A stretch of 48,157 nucleotides of DNA. Origin: Oxalobacteraceae bacterium. Its GTDB lineage: Bacteria; Pseudomonadota; Gammaproteobacteria; Burkholderiales; Burkholderiaceae_D. The stretch covers positions 1 to 48,157 of the forward strand of contig JAIZVZ010000026.1 in the NCBI GenBank assembly GCA_021768485.1. The letters run 5' to 3'. Positions 35,749 to 46,840 of the stretch are shown here, in pieces (position 1 is the first letter of the stretch; the number at the start of each line of letters is the position of its first letter). The notes below the pieces were generated by a model, which worked only from the letters and a program-made list of their open reading frames with translations, had not been told where the DNA came from and ran no database searches. A program made the position numbers and the translations under genes.

Positions 35749-36705
35749 TTATTCCGGTGCGAATGGATGGACGGTGCGCCAATGTTCGGCGATGTCGATG
35801 CGGCGCGCGATCCAGACCTTGTCGTGGCTGGCGACATAATCGAGGAAACGGGCCAGCGCCGCCAGCCGGGCAGGGCGGCCGAGCAGGCGGCAATGCATGC
35901 CGATCGATAGCATTTTCGGCTGGTTCAGGCCGCCCGGATCGCCTTCCTTGTACAGGATGTCGAAGGCATCCTTGAGATAATCGAAAAATTGCGTGCCAGA
36001 ATTGAAACCTTGCATCGCCGCAAAGCGCATGTCGTTGGTGTCGAGCGTGTAGGGCACGATCAGGTGCGGCCGCAGCACTTGCGCGCCGTCGGCGGCCGTC
36101 ACCGCCACTTGTTGCCAGAACGGCAAATCGTCGCCGTAATGGTCGGCGTCGTAGCTGAAGCCGCCATGTTCGACCACCAGCTTGCGCGTATTGGGCGAGT
36201 CGCGCCCGGTGTACCAGCCTTGCGGCGCCTGGCCGGTCAGTTCCTTGAAAATGGCGACCGCCTGCTGCAGGTGGGCGCGCTCGGTCGCTTCGTCGACTTG
36301 CTGGTAAGAAATCCAACGCAAGCCGTGACAGGCGATTTCGTGGCCCAGTTCGGCAAACGCGGCGACCGCCTCGCGATTGCGCTTCAAGGCCATCGCCACC
36401 CCGAACACGGTCAGCGGCAGGCGCCGCTCCTCGAACAGGCGCAGCAGACGCCACAGGCCGGCGCGCGAACCGTATTCGTACAGCGACTCCATGCTCAGGT
36501 GGCGCATCGGGAAGGCCTGGGCGCCGATGATTTCCGATAAAAAGGTTTCGCTGGCGGGGTCGCCGTGCAACACATTGTTTTCGGCGCCTTCTTCGTAATT
36601 GAGCACGAATTGCAGCGCAATCCGCGCCTGTTGCGGCCAGGCCGGATGCGGCGGCGTGCGGCCGTAGCCGATCAGGTCGCGCGGATAATTGTCGTAAGTT
36701 GTCAT
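35749..36705 (-). CDS. puuE: Allantoinase, polysaccharide-deacetylase type (PuuE)
   Basis: This 318-residue protein of the PuuE family is the allantoinase form related to chitin/polysaccharide deacetylases and unrelated to zinc amidohydrolase allantoinases. It begins YDNYPRDLIGYGRTPPHPAWP and has QFVLNYEEGAEN, EIACHGLRWISYQ and GWYTGRDSPNTR, all typical of PuuE. It opens S-allantoin to allantoate. I chose the ATG at 36705 (MTTYDNYP); the frame upstream runs into the divergent promoter area. It is divergent from hiuH with a 177-base gap, and lies upstream of and parallel to the xdh run. With UraD and the amidohydrolase encoded near 24567 it completes the urate-to-allantoate route. Confidence 0.93.
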   Translation of the reverse strand: MTTYDNYPRDLIGYGRTPPHPAWPQQARIALQFVLNYEEGAENNVLHGDPASETFLSEIIGAQAFPMRHLSMESLYEYGSRAGLWRLLRLFEERRLPLTVFGVAMALKRNREAVAAFAELGHEIACHGLRWISYQQVDEATERAHLQQAVAIFKELTGQAPQGWYTGRDSPNTRKLVVEHGGFSYDADHYGDDLPFWQQVAVTAADGAQVLRPHLIVPYTLDTNDMRFAAMQGFNSGTQFFDYLKDAFDILYKEGDPGGLNQPKMLSIGMHCRLLGRPARLAALARFLDYVASHDKVWIARRIDIAEHWRTVHPFAPE

Positions 36706-36882
36706 GTGCTGGTCCCGCCGCTCGATGATTGAAATGGTTGAGATGCTTGCCGCTTGATGATTGCTATCGGCTTCAGTGTATATTGCCACATCGGTAAGAA
36801 GATATGATTTCGATGATAGCGACAATGGCTTTCGGCGACGGTATCGGGCCGGCAAGTCTGGTTCACATTAATGGGGATAAGA
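36706..36882. promoter_or_regulatory. Divergent promoter region of puuE and hiuH
   Basis: A 177-base AT-rich gap lies between divergent purine genes. At 36778-36791 the minus strand reads ATGTGGCAATATAC, close to ATGTCTAATATAC before puuD (23498-23510), with a one-base length difference. A common regulator for urate-pathway promoters is possible; the match is too short to be sure. Confidence 0.35.
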
Positions 36883-37236
36883 ATGGGTAAATTGAGTACG
36901 CATGTGCTGGATATCGCGAGCGGCAAGCCGGCGGCGGCGGTCGCGATCGAACTGTATGCGGTCGACGGCGACAGCAGGACGCTGCTCAAGACCGCGACCA
37001 CCAACCAGGACGGGCGCTGCGGCGCGCCGCTGCTGGAAGGCGAGGCGCTGCGCGCGGGTTGCTACGAACTGGTGTTCGGCGCCGGCGACTATTTTGCCGC
37101 GCAGGGAGTGGTTTTACCGGCGCCGCGTTTCATCGATCGCGTCACGCTGGCCTTCGGGGTGGCCGATGCCAGTCAAAACTATCATGTGCCGCTGGTGGTC
37201 TCGCCGTGGGCGTATTCGACGTATCGCGGCAGTTGA
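36883..37236 (+). CDS. hiuH: 5-hydroxyisourate hydrolase (transthyretin-like)
   Basis: This 117-residue protein belongs to the HIU hydrolase branch of the transthyretin family. It has LSTHVLDIASGKPA at the N-terminus (catalytic histidine), a conserved arginine-lysine core, and the diagnostic YRGS tetrapeptide at the C-terminus that distinguishes the enzyme from true transthyretins. It hydrolyses 5-hydroxyisourate from PuuD to OHCU, the substrate of the UraD domain. I chose the ATG at 36883 (MGKLSTHV), which has GGGGATAAG immediately upstream; an ATG four codons earlier is part of that ribosome site. There is no signal peptide, so it should be cytoplasmic. It is divergent from puuE. Confidence 0.96.
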   Translation: MGKLSTHVLDIASGKPAAAVAIELYAVDGDSRTLLKTATTNQDGRCGAPLLEGEALRAGCYELVFGAGDYFAAQGVVLPAPRFIDRVTLAFGVADASQNYHVPLVVSPWAYSTYRGS

Positions 37237-37239
37237 AGA

Positions 37240-37277
37240 CATGCCAGTTGAAGACACGCTCGATTTCGGCTGGCATG
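37240..37277. terminator. Inverted repeat between convergent hiuH and unknown gene
   Basis: CATGCCAG (37240-37247) and CTGGCATG (37270-37277) form a perfect 8-base dyad with a 22-base spacer between convergent stop codons. There is no strong T-run, so a terminator role is uncertain. Confidence 0.35.
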
Positions 37278-37293
37278 GAATGCTGAAGGGCGT

Positions 37294-37806
37294 TTATTTT
37301 ATCTTGTCGAGCGCGCCGCCGTCGGCCCTGAGTTTTTTCAGGGCGGCCAAAAACGTCGCCGTCTTTGCCGTCAGCAGGGCGCCGGCCAGTAGCGAGAGGT
37401 CGGCGGCAAGATCGACGACCATCGCGATGCGCTCGAGTTTTTCGATGCGGGACTGGGCTTTGGCGATGGCCTGCATTAATTTTTCCTGTGTGAGCGGCAA
37501 GTCTTCGAGCACATAGTCGGCCGCATCGAGCAGGGCGCTGTTGGCGCGTTCGCGCAGCAGCGCTTCGTCTTCGAGCAGGCTTTGGGCATCGATTTGCTCG
37601 AGCGCGCCTTTTTTCAGTTCGGCCGCCAGCCGCCGGTGCACGGCGTCGGCGGCGCGCGTCAATTCTTCGGCCACGGCGATTACGTGCTGGCGTTTGCCGA
37701 GTGCATTGTCGGCCTGCGCTTGCGGTGGCGGGGCTTTGTCCGGCCACCCATCAGCCCTGGCCGGCTGCGATGTTCTGGACGATGGCGACGGTTTGCGTGG
37801 TTTCAT
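37294..37806 (-). CDS. Unknown helical protein, second gene of a pair
   Basis: I do not recognise this 170-residue protein. The first 40 residues are basic, proline-rich and look disordered. The rest is predicted helical by eye, with long charged amphipathic stretches (VIAVAEELTRAADAVHRRLAAEL, DEALLRERANSALLDAADYVLEDL) that could be coiled coils. A less charged, alanine- and leucine-rich segment near residues 128-155 (IAMVVDLAADLSLLAGALLTA) could be a weak membrane-associated helix. There is no signal peptide. Its ATG overlaps the stop of the lipoprotein gene by four bases, so the two are translated together and probably work together. The codon pattern matches native genes of the window. Confidence 0.65.
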   Translation of the reverse strand: MKPRKPSPSSRTSQPARADGWPDKAPPPQAQADNALGKRQHVIAVAEELTRAADAVHRRLAAELKKGALEQIDAQSLLEDEALLRERANSALLDAADYVLEDLPLTQEKLMQAIAKAQSRIEKLERIAMVVDLAADLSLLAGALLTAKTATFLAALKKLRADGGALDKIK

Positions 37807-38765
37807 GGCGCACCTGCGATTTCATCGAGGTCGTTGGCGGCCAGCAGTGTGTTGCTGGTACGAATTTGCGCAGTAAATTCCTGCACTGCGGCGCGCGTCG
37901 ATTCATGGTCGAGCTGGTCTATATTGTCGAGCAAGGCCTTGTGGCCCAGCGCCATGGCCATCAAGCCTTTCTCGAGCGCGCCATAGCGGCGCTGGACGGC
38001 TTGATATTCGCGCGTCTTGGTTTGCATTTGCGAGCGAGCCAGTGCCGTCAGCAGGCGATTTTTGGGATTGTCGGCGAACGCCAGTTCGGTTTCTAGCATG
38101 CCCAGAACGGTTTTGCGTTCGTTGGCATTGGTCTTGTTATAGAGCTCGGTCAGCGCGCTCATCGCTTCCAGCAAGGTTTGCAAATCGTCGTCACTGTTGC
38201 GGATCAGGCTTTTGAGGTGCTGTTGCTGGTAATCGGAAGTTGCCACCCGGCTGATTTGCGCCAGCAGCTTGCCATAGGCATCGGCATGGCGCGCAGTCAG
38301 GCCGAATTCGGGCAGGGCGGCAATCGCTTCGGTCAGGCTGCCGCCGGCGCTGCCGAGCTGGTCTGCCTGTTCGCCGGCCAGCCGGGCCAGGGTACGCATG
38401 TACAGACCGACGATTTTCTGAATTTGCAGCAATTCGTGATAGGCATGGGTCCGGCGCCGGTCGTTGTCTTTGGCGGCGGCATCGGCCGCCTTTGTCAGAT
38501 ACGGTTGTTCGCGCTGGTAAGTGTCGCGAAAACGCAGCGTCAAGTCGCGGTAGTCGGCCAGTTTGCGCGAGGCGGCGGCATAATCGCGCACTTCATCGAG
38601 ATTGGCGCAAGCGGCCAGCGAGAAAACAAATAAAAAGGAAAGCGGCGATGCCATGCCAAGCGGCTTGCCTGGCGCTGGCCGGCGGTGGGCGGTGGGCGCG
38701 GGCGCCGGGGCAGGCTTTTTGCCGAATCGCATCGGAGCATCTATGTTGCCGAATCTCGTATCCAT
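37803..38765 (-). CDS. Putative lipoprotein of unknown function, first gene of a pair
   Basis: I do not recognise this 320-residue protein. An exceptionally good ribosome site, AAAGGAGG six bases before the ATG, fixes the start at 38765. That gives an unusually long basic, proline-rich N-region before the hydrophobic stretch SPLSFLFVFSLAAC, whose SLAAC is a lipobox with the lipidated cysteine at about residue 53. The mature part is helical and polar, with repeated long helices (for example YREQ/DTYQREQ, QIQKIVGLYMRTLARL, LTELYNKTNANERKT), suggesting a helical bundle in the periplasm. It overlaps the following small helical gene. A later ATG (38654) would give a short signal without positive charge, so it is less likely. 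Confidence 0.65.
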   Translation of the reverse strand: MDTRFGNIDAPMRFGKKPAPAPAPTAHRRPAPGKPLGMASPLSFLFVFSLAACANLDEVRDYAAASRKLADYRDLTLRFRDTYQREQPYLTKAADAAAKDNDRRRTHAYHELLQIQKIVGLYMRTLARLAGEQADQLGSAGGSLTEAIAALPEFGLTARHADAYGKLLAQISRVATSDYQQQHLKSLIRNSDDDLQTLLEAMSALTELYNKTNANERKTVLGMLETELAFADNPKNRLLTALARSQMQTKTREYQAVQRRYGALEKGLMAMALGHKALLDNIDQLDHESTRAAVQEFTAQIRTSNTLLAANDLDEIAGAP

Positions 38766-38874
38766 ATCGGCCTCCTTTCGATGCAGAAAGAATAAAGCAA
38801 TCGCCGCATCCGGCCTTGCGCCGCCGCAGGGTCAGGCCGGCGCGTCCTGCCATCAAGCCTTTATTGTCGAGATG

Positions 38875-38893
38875 GTGTTACAAGCAATAACAC
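38875..38893. promoter_or_regulatory. Inverted repeat in the divergent gap before the small ORF
   Basis: GTGTTA (38875-38880) and TAACAC (38888-38893) are a perfect 6-base dyad, followed by AT-rich DNA leading to the small membrane ORF at 38950 and facing the lipoprotein gene. A regulator-binding site is possible; the evidence is slight. Confidence 0.3.
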
Positions 38894-38949
38894 TTGTTAA
38901 TCTGATTGCAAATTATAATCATGCTTCCTGTTCCGATGCCGAGAGTGCG

Positions 38950-39084
38950 ATGAAGATCCGTTTTTCCCTGATCATATTGGCGCTGGCCGCCTTGATTGTG
39001 CTGCTTGTCGGCTTTGATCGCCCATTGGAGCAAGACGACGGGCGCGCCACGCAAGATGCCGAAAAATCGCTTGTAATGCGCTAA
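38950..39084 (+). CDS. Small single-pass membrane protein, hypothetical
   Basis: This 44-residue ORF begins MKIRFSLIILALAALIVLLV, with two positive residues and then a single strongly hydrophobic helix. A short acidic-polar tail of about 20 residues (DRPLEQDDGRATQDAE) follows. A GAGAG ribosome site lies four bases before the ATG. The layout is typical of real small inner-membrane proteins, but there is no family match I can name. It is divergent from the lipoprotein gene with an inverted repeat between, and convergent with the hydroxybutyrate dehydrogenase gene. Part of the evidence for it is the AT-rich promoter-like DNA immediately upstream. Confidence 0.45.
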   Translation: MKIRFSLIILALAALIVLLVGFDRPLEQDDGRATQDAEKSLVMR

Positions 39085-39092
39085 GGAAATAT

Positions 39093-39116
39093 GCGGCGTG
39101 CCGGCCCGCACGCCGC
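39093..39116. terminator. Hairpin between convergent small ORF and bdhA
   Basis: GCGGCGTGC (39093-39101) and GCACGCCGC (39108-39116) form a perfect 9-base stem with a 6-base loop, nine bases past the small ORF stop. There is no T-run, but the position between convergent genes suits transcript ends. Confidence 0.4.
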
Positions 39117-39150
39117 GCCGCCATCGGCAGCGCCGCCGTGTTGACCGGTG

Positions 39151-39175
39151 TTATTGCGCTTATTGCGCTTATTGC
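39151..39175. repeat. 9-base tandem repeat over the bdhA stop codon
   Basis: TTATTGCGC is repeated at 39151-39159 and 39160-39168, with a partial copy at 39169-39175. On the minus strand the gene ends CAA-TAA and is followed in frame by GCG-CAA-TAA twice. The stop codon is therefore backed up by two more in-frame stops created by the repeat. Confidence 0.8.
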
Positions 39176-39951
39176 ATATACCAGCCGTGACTGACCACGA
39201 TCGATTGTCCCGACAAGGCCGTCGACGGAAATTGGGCGAGCCAGATCGCGGTCTGGGCAACATCTTGCGTTGTCGTAAATTCGCCGTCTATCGTATCCTT
39301 GAGCATGACTTTCTTGACGACGTCATCCTCGCTGATATGCAATTGCGCTGCCTGTTCGGGAATCTGCTTGTCGACCAGCGGCGTGCGTACAAAGCCGGGG
39401 CAGATGACATTGGCGCGGATGCGGTCTTTCGCGCCTTCCTTGGCAACGACCTTGGCCAGTCCGAGCAGGCCGTGTTTGGCGGCCACATAGGCGCTCTTGA
39501 ACGGCGAGCCCTCGTGCGAATGCACGGACCCCATATAGATGATGGCGCCGCCCTTGCCGGCCTTGATCATTTCGCGCATGCAGGCGCGGGTGGTCAGAAA
39601 GGCGCCGTCGAGGTGAATCGCCAGCATTTTTTTCCATTGATCGAAAGCGTAGTCGACGACCGGACTGATGATCTGGATGCCGGCATTGCTGATGAGGACA
39701 TCGATGCCGCCGAAATGGGCGACGGCATCGCGCACGCCCTGCTCGACTTGCGCTTCATTCGTCACATCCATGGCCACTGCCATGGCCTGGCCGCCGTCAG
39801 CCTCGATGGCGGCGGCGGTGGCGCTGGCCGCCTCCAGCACGAGGTCGGCGATGACGACCTTGGCGCCCTGGCGGGCATATTCGATCGCAATTTCCTTGCC
39901 AATACCGCTGGCGGCGCCTGTGATCAGGGCGACTTTATCGGTCAGTTGCAT
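39169..39951 (-). CDS. bdhA: 3-hydroxybutyrate dehydrogenase
   Basis: This 260-residue SDR enzyme oxidises (R)-3-hydroxybutyrate to acetoacetate with NAD, in polyhydroxybutyrate and ketone-body use. Features are [10 protein letters not shown] near residue 12, [23 protein letters not shown] (catalytic serine and tyrosine), YVAAKHG and the family-typical end [11 protein letters not shown]. The Q-linked tail and the segment [15 protein letters not shown] are characteristic of the hydroxybutyrate dehydrogenase branch. I chose the ATG at 39951 (MQLTDKVAL). It is not in an obvious operon, and the AcnA terminator lies upstream at 40110-40147. Confidence 0.92.
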   Translation of the reverse strand: MQLTDKVALITGAASGIGKEIAIEYARQGAKVVIADLVLEAASATAAAIEADGGQAMAVAMDVTNEAQVEQGVRDAVAHFGGIDVLISNAGIQIISPVVDYAFDQWKKMLAIHLDGAFLTTRACMREMIKAGKGGAIIYMGSVHSHEGSPFKSAYVAAKHGLLGLAKVVAKEGAKDRIRANVICPGFVRTPLVDKQIPEQAAQLHISEDDVVKKVMLKDTIDGEFTTTQDVAQTAIWLAQFPSTALSGQSIVVSHGWYMQ

Positions 39952-40109
39952 ACAATATCCTTTTGCTGTGCAGCAGTGCATCGGAAAAAACGGCGGGCAG
40001 GCCCGAAACGCATGCCGGGCATGGCGCCACGCTTAAGCATAATTCAATAAAGACAAGCGTTCTGTGGCATGCCGCACGCAGTCTGCTTGTTATGACAGAT
40101 TACAGCAGA

Positions 40110-40147
40110 TAAAAAAACGCCGGCGCGAAGAAGCTCCGGGCCGGCGT
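40110..40147 (-). terminator. Intrinsic terminator of acnA
   Basis: On the minus strand ACGCCGGC pairs with GCCGGCGT around a loop of about 15 bases, followed by seven T residues. It lies 35 bases past the acnA stop. It is the clearest factor-independent terminator on this strand. Confidence 0.88.
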
Positions 40148-40181
40148 CATGCTTGCTGATCGGGTCACATCCCCTTGGCCG

Positions 40182-42914
<2,733 letters not shown>

Positions 42915-43037
42915 GGGATCTCCTTGTTTTGTATGGCTAATAGATATAGATGAATTAACAACAAAATAAACAAGCGCCAGCCGGCGCCGGCAGTTACGCC
43001 GGCACCGGAATTTTCGTACGGGCAGTCAGCTTGCGGC

Positions 43038-43517
43038 TCAGCCCTTGACGTCGCCGGTCGCCACGGCGGCGGTCGGCTGCGTCACTTTGCATTCATTGGC
43101 AAGCTGGCGCGCGTGTTTGCCATCCAATAGCATGGCCTTGCTGGGGATGACGATCAGGACCAGGCCGTTGGCCACGTTTTCGTAGCGGTCGGCGCCGGTG
43201 GTGGTCGAGACCCGGTTCAGGCGATGCAGATGCGTTTTCCAGCGCAGCGCGATATTGTTCATGTCGCCGGCATTTTTGTAGACGGTCAGGGTATTGCCGA
43301 GTTCGCAGCGGTAATTGGCCGGTGCCAGCGCGCGCACGTCGGGCTCATTGCTGTCGTGCTCGACTTCTTCGCTTTGCAGCGCGACCTTCTTGACGTGCTT
43401 TTTGAGCAGCGGCTTGGCGACCGTGTCGGCCAGCGCCGGCGGCGCGCACAAGACGATGCCGCTGGCCGCAAAAGCGATGCCGGCCAGGGTTTTAAGGGAG
43501 AAAATTGGGTGTTTCAT
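43038..43517 (-). CDS. Secreted MliC/PliC-like protein (possible lysozyme inhibitor)
   Basis: This 159-residue protein has a Sec signal peptide (start MKHPIFSLKTLAG, cleavage near APPALA-DT), a lysine-rich spacer, then a domain beginning YRCELGNTLTVYKN and ending KHARQLANECK. The cysteine after YxC, the following LTV strand, a centre with the RVSTTTGADRYEN pattern, and a final C resemble the MliC/PliC fold of periplasmic lysozyme inhibitors, in which two cysteines form a disulfide. The match is by pattern only. It may protect against lysozyme or have a different role on the same fold. It lies between acnA and the citE-like gene, in the same direction, with intergenic gaps of more than 70 bases. 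Confidence 0.55.
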   Translation of the reverse strand: MKHPIFSLKTLAGIAFAASGIVLCAPPALADTVAKPLLKKHVKKVALQSEEVEHDSNEPDVRALAPANYRCELGNTLTVYKNAGDMNNIALRWKTHLHRLNRVSTTTGADRYENVANGLVLIVIPSKAMLLDGKHARQLANECKVTQPTAAVATGDVKG

Positions 43518-43592
43518 GTCGTGGTCCTATCATGTTTCCATCGGTGGTGACGGCTTTGCGCGATGTTGGCGCAATAGGTACTCAGGCCGTAC

Positions 43593-44552
43593 TCATAATA
43601 ATGCAGCCGCCGCTGGCGGCAAAGCTGCATCGCTCAATTTGGCGCGTTGTAGCACACTCCAGTAATAACGGTAGCTGGCGCGATCGTGCAATTTGCCCTG
43701 GTGCTGTATCGGACCCCATTGCACGGCCTGCGCGGCGCACAGGATGGCGCAAGCCTGTTCCAGTTCGGCCGTATCGGGGGCGAAGGCATGCACGATCGGC
43801 AGGATCTGCGCCGGATGGATGCTCCACATGCGCGTATAGCCGAACTGCGTGGCGGCCTGGCTGGCGTCGCGCCCGGCAGCCTGCGGATCGCGGATATCGG
43901 TGGTGACGTTGTGCGAGGGTGTCTTGCCGTAGGCATGGCAGGCGGCGGCGATCTCGAGCTTGGCGCGCACCACCAGCGGATGGGTGAACTGGCCGGGGCT
44001 GGTCATGGCGCCGGCGCCGATGGCGCCGGCATGGGCCGAGACGAAATCCATGACGCCGAACGACAGGCACTGCACCTGCGGCAGGGCGGCGATCGCAAAG
44101 ACGTCGCGCAGCGCGCCGTGGGACTCGATCAGCACATGCACGGGCATGGCGGGTCGCGCATGGCGCTTGACCACTTCCAGCGCGGATTCGACGTCGGCCA
44201 CGCCATCGGCTTTCGGTATGACAAGGTAGGCGATTTTTTCGGCGGCGGCTTCGCAGATGGCGGCGATGTCGGAGGCGAAAAACGGACTGGCGCAATCGTG
44301 GACTCTGGCGCCGATGCGTCCGAAACGGTTGTCGTCGCTGGCGATCAGTTCGCCGATCAGGCGCGCGTGCGCGGCCTCGTTGCCGGCGCGGGCGCCGTCT
44401 TCGCAATCGAGCGTGATGTCGAACAGCGGCCCAAGTTCTTGTTGCAAGGCGATTGATTTACGCATCAGCTTGTCGCTGCCCGCGTAATGGTCGCACACCG
44501 GCAGGTAGCTCGGTGGCGCATCGCCTTGGAATAAAACCTCGGAAGGATGCAT
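43593..44552 (-). CDS. HpcH/HpaI aldolase-citrate lyase family (CitE-like) protein
   Basis: This 319-residue TIM-barrel protein belongs to the CitE/malyl-CoA lyase family. DITLDCEDGA carries the magnesium-binding aspartate, IPKADGVADVE and VLIESHGAL the conserved glutamate, and GVMDFVSAHAGAIG the end of the barrel. Such proteins act on CoA esters (for example citramalyl- or malyl-CoA). There are no citD/citF subunit genes, so it is not a citrate lyase beta subunit in the classical sense. It lies just before mdh in the same direction, as seen in many Burkholderiales TCA blocks, but its exact substrate is not known. Confidence 0.85.
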   Translation of the reverse strand: MHPSEVLFQGDAPPSYLPVCDHYAGSDKLMRKSIALQQELGPLFDITLDCEDGARAGNEAAHARLIGELIASDDNRFGRIGARVHDCASPFFASDIAAICEAAAEKIAYLVIPKADGVADVESALEVVKRHARPAMPVHVLIESHGALRDVFAIAALPQVQCLSFGVMDFVSAHAGAIGAGAMTSPGQFTHPLVVRAKLEIAAACHAYGKTPSHNVTTDIRDPQAAGRDASQAATQFGYTRMWSIHPAQILPIVHAFAPDTAELEQACAILCAAQAVQWGPIQHQGKLHDRASYRYYWSVLQRAKLSDAALPPAAAALL

Positions 44553-44674
44553 GGATTTACATTATGGGTGCCGAAACCGGCGTGGATGCTACCTGAAAAG
44601 AGCAGGGCCGCATGGCTTGGACAAGCGTCTGCGCGCTTGCGACCCTATCTCGATGGCTTGTTGATTGAGAAGGA

Positions 44675-45664
44675 TCAAGCTACCAAGTGCTTGACGGCTT
44701 CGCGCTCTTCGAGCAATTCCTTCAGGGTGATGTTGATGCGTTCCTGCGCAAAGTCGTCGATCGCCAGACCCTGCACGATTTTGTATTCGCCGTTTTCGGT
44801 CGTCACGGGGAAGCCGAACATGGTGCCTTCGGGGATGCCGTAGGAGCCGTCGGAGGCAATCCCCATGGTGGTCCATTTGCCTTTGGTGCCGAGGTACCAG
44901 TCGTGCATGTGGTCGATGGCCGCATTGGCCGCCGAGGCCGCCGACGACAGGCCGCGCGCATCGATGACGGCGGCGCCGCGTTTGCCGACGGTCGGCAGGA
45001 ACACGTCCTTGTTCCAGGCGTGGTCGTTGATCATGTCCTTGACCGAGGCGCCGTCAATCGTGGCAAAGCGGTAGTCGGGATACATCGATGGCGAGTGGTT
45101 GCCCCAGACGCACAGTTTTTCGATGCTGCCGACCGGCTTGCCGGTCTTGGCGGCGATTTGCGACAGCGCGCGGTTGTGGTCCAGGCGCAGCATGGCGGTG
45201 AAGTTCTTGGCCGGCAGGCCCGGCGCCGATTTCATGGCGATATAGGCATTGGTGTTGGCCGGATTGCCGACCACCAGCACCTTGACATTGCGCGAGGCGA
45301 CGGCGTCGAGCGCCTTGCCCTGGCCGATGAAGATCTGGCCGTTGACGGCCAGCAGTTCGCTGCGTTCCATGCCGGGGCCGCGCGGGCGGGCGCCGACCAG
45401 CAAGGCGAAGTCGGCATCCTTGAAGGCAGTCATCGGGTCGGCATGGGCGGTCACGCCGGCCAGCAGTGGAAAGGCGCAATCGTCGATTTCCATCATGACA
45501 CCCTTGAGCGCCTTCTGCGCGCGTTCGTCGGGGATTTCGAGCAGTTGCAGAATGACCGGCTGGTCTTTGCCTAACATGTCGCCATTGGCGATGCGAAACA
45601 ATAAAGAGTAAGCGATTTGACCGGCGGCGCCGGTAACTGCAACACGCAAGGGGGCTTTTGCCAT
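44675..45664 (-). CDS. mdh: Malate dehydrogenase
   Basis: This 329-residue NAD-dependent malate dehydrogenase interconverts malate and oxaloacetate. Features are [18 protein letters not shown] (NAD-binding glycines), the substrate-binding arginine region [24 protein letters not shown] and the active-site [12 protein letters not shown]. The sequence is of the cytosolic/plant-like type common in Burkholderiales, about 328 residues. I chose the ATG at 45664 (MAKAPLRV); the frame upstream is the leader, which contains the palindrome at 45863-45874. It is divergent from the GntR regulator gene and probably regulated by it. Confidence 0.97.
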   Translation of the reverse strand: MAKAPLRVAVTGAAGQIAYSLLFRIANGDMLGKDQPVILQLLEIPDERAQKALKGVMMEIDDCAFPLLAGVTAHADPMTAFKDADFALLVGARPRGPGMERSELLAVNGQIFIGQGKALDAVASRNVKVLVVGNPANTNAYIAMKSAPGLPAKNFTAMLRLDHNRALSQIAAKTGKPVGSIEKLCVWGNHSPSMYPDYRFATIDGASVKDMINDHAWNKDVFLPTVGKRGAAVIDARGLSSAASAANAAIDHMHDWYLGTKGKWTTMGIASDGSYGIPEGTMFGFPVTTENGEYKIVQGLAIDDFAQERINITLKELLEEREAVKHLVA

Positions 45665-45858
45665 GATGAATCTCCAAATAGGGAATGAAATCAACGTTGA
45701 AGCAGGTGGCGTCCACAGTCGCCTGGTATTGGCCGGTATTATAAACCCGTTGACCGGGCGATTTACGTTCTTCGTCGCACGAAAAAGCGAAAATTGCGGC
45801 GCGCCGATCAGCTGTTCCCGAGTGTAGACCGGGCATGTCAGCCTGTCAATTACTATCA

Positions 45859-45877
45859 TATGTCTTATATAAGATAT
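45859..45877. promoter_or_regulatory. Palindrome in the mdh/GntR divergent promoter
   Basis: TCTTATATAAGA (45863-45874) is a perfect 12-base palindrome extended by nearly symmetric flanks, between the divergent mdh and GntR starts. GntR dimers bind such dyads, so it is the likely operator of the adjacent regulator. The overlapping TATGTCTTATAT (45859-45870) resembles motifs before puuD and xdhA. Confidence 0.55.
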
Positions 45878-45934
45878 GTGAGTCGCACAATTTTACTGGA
45901 CGCCGCCCGCTCTTTTGTGGTGAAATCGGAATCT

Positions 45935-46729
45935 ATGAGTTTCAATCCATTAAATCCACCTGCTGTCTCGGCCAATGCCAATAGCCCCAGCGCCCCGCCG
46001 GCGACTGGTGCGGCGCCGACTTTTAGCCCCTTGTATCAGCAAATCAAGGCCTTGATCACGCAAAGTCTGCAGAACGGCGAATGGAAGCCCGGCGAGATGA
46101 TTCCCAGCGAAGTCGAGCTGGCGGTGCGCTTCAAGGTCAGCCAGGGAACGGTGCGCAAGGCGATCGATGAAATGGCGGCTGAAAACCTGGTGCTGCGGCG
46201 CCAGGGCAAGGGCACGTTCGTCGCCACCCACCACGAAGCGCGCGCGCATTTCCGCTTCCTGCGCCTGATGCCCGACGAGGGTGTGCCGCATTATCCCGAC
46301 AACCGGATTCTGGACGTCAAGCGCTTGCGGGCGCCGGCCGAAGTGGCGCGCCTGCTTGACCTGAAGGCCGGCGATGCCGTCATTTTCATCAAGCGCGTGC
46401 AGTCGTTCGACGCGGTGCCGACCATTGTCGAGGAATTGTGGCTGTCTGGCCTGCTGTTCAAGGGGTTGACGGCCGAGCGTCTCAATGAATACAAAGGCCC
46501 CATGTACGGCTTGTTCGAAACGGAGTTCGGTACCCGCATGATCCGCGCCAGCGAACAGATCCGCGCGGTGGCGGCCGATGCCGAAGTCGCCGAATTGCTG
46601 CAGATCGCCGTCGGCACGCCCTTGCTGGCTTCCGAGCGCGTCTCGTATACCTATGGCGACAAACCGGTTGAAATGCGGCGCGGCCTATATTTGACGGCGC
46701 AGCATCACTACCAGAACGAATTGAATTGA
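45935..46729 (+). CDS. GntR-family regulator with UTRA effector domain
   Basis: This 264-residue regulator has an N-terminal GntR winged helix with PLYQQIKALITQSLQNGEW, GEMIPSEVELA and SQGTVRKAIDEMAAENLVLRRQGKGTFVA, the classic recognition region. A UTRA ligand-binding domain of the HutC subfamily follows from about residue 100 (segments AHFRFLRL, AVGTPLLASERV and the end YLTAQHHYQNELN). I chose the ATG at 45935 (MSFNPLNPP). It is divergent from mdh, with a palindrome between, and parallel to sdhC further right. A TCA-cycle role is inferred; similar UTRA regulators sit in this position in other Burkholderiales. The effector is unknown. Confidence 0.88.
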   Translation: MSFNPLNPPAVSANANSPSAPPATGAAPTFSPLYQQIKALITQSLQNGEWKPGEMIPSEVELAVRFKVSQGTVRKAIDEMAAENLVLRRQGKGTFVATHHEARAHFRFLRLMPDEGVPHYPDNRILDVKRLRAPAEVARLLDLKAGDAVIFIKRVQSFDAVPTIVEELWLSGLLFKGLTAERLNEYKGPMYGLFETEFGTRMIRASEQIRAVAADAEVAELLQIAVGTPLLASERVSYTYGDKPVEMRRGLYLTAQHHYQNELN

Positions 46730-46790
46730 AACGGCATGAAATGAATCGGCGTGAAAGGCAGCGCGCTGCGAACGCTGGCCGAAATAAAAA

Positions 46791-46840
46791 GCTGAAAAAG
46801 TAAAAGCTGAAAAAGTAAAAGCTGAAAAAGTAAAAGCTGA
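46791..46840. repeat. 15-base tandem repeat after the GntR gene
   Basis: The unit GCTGAAAAAGTAAAA occurs three times (46791-46805, 46806-46820, 46821-46835) and begins a fourth copy. It lies 62 bases past the GntR stop codon. No function is clear; it looks like slippage in non-coding DNA. Confidence 0.9.
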
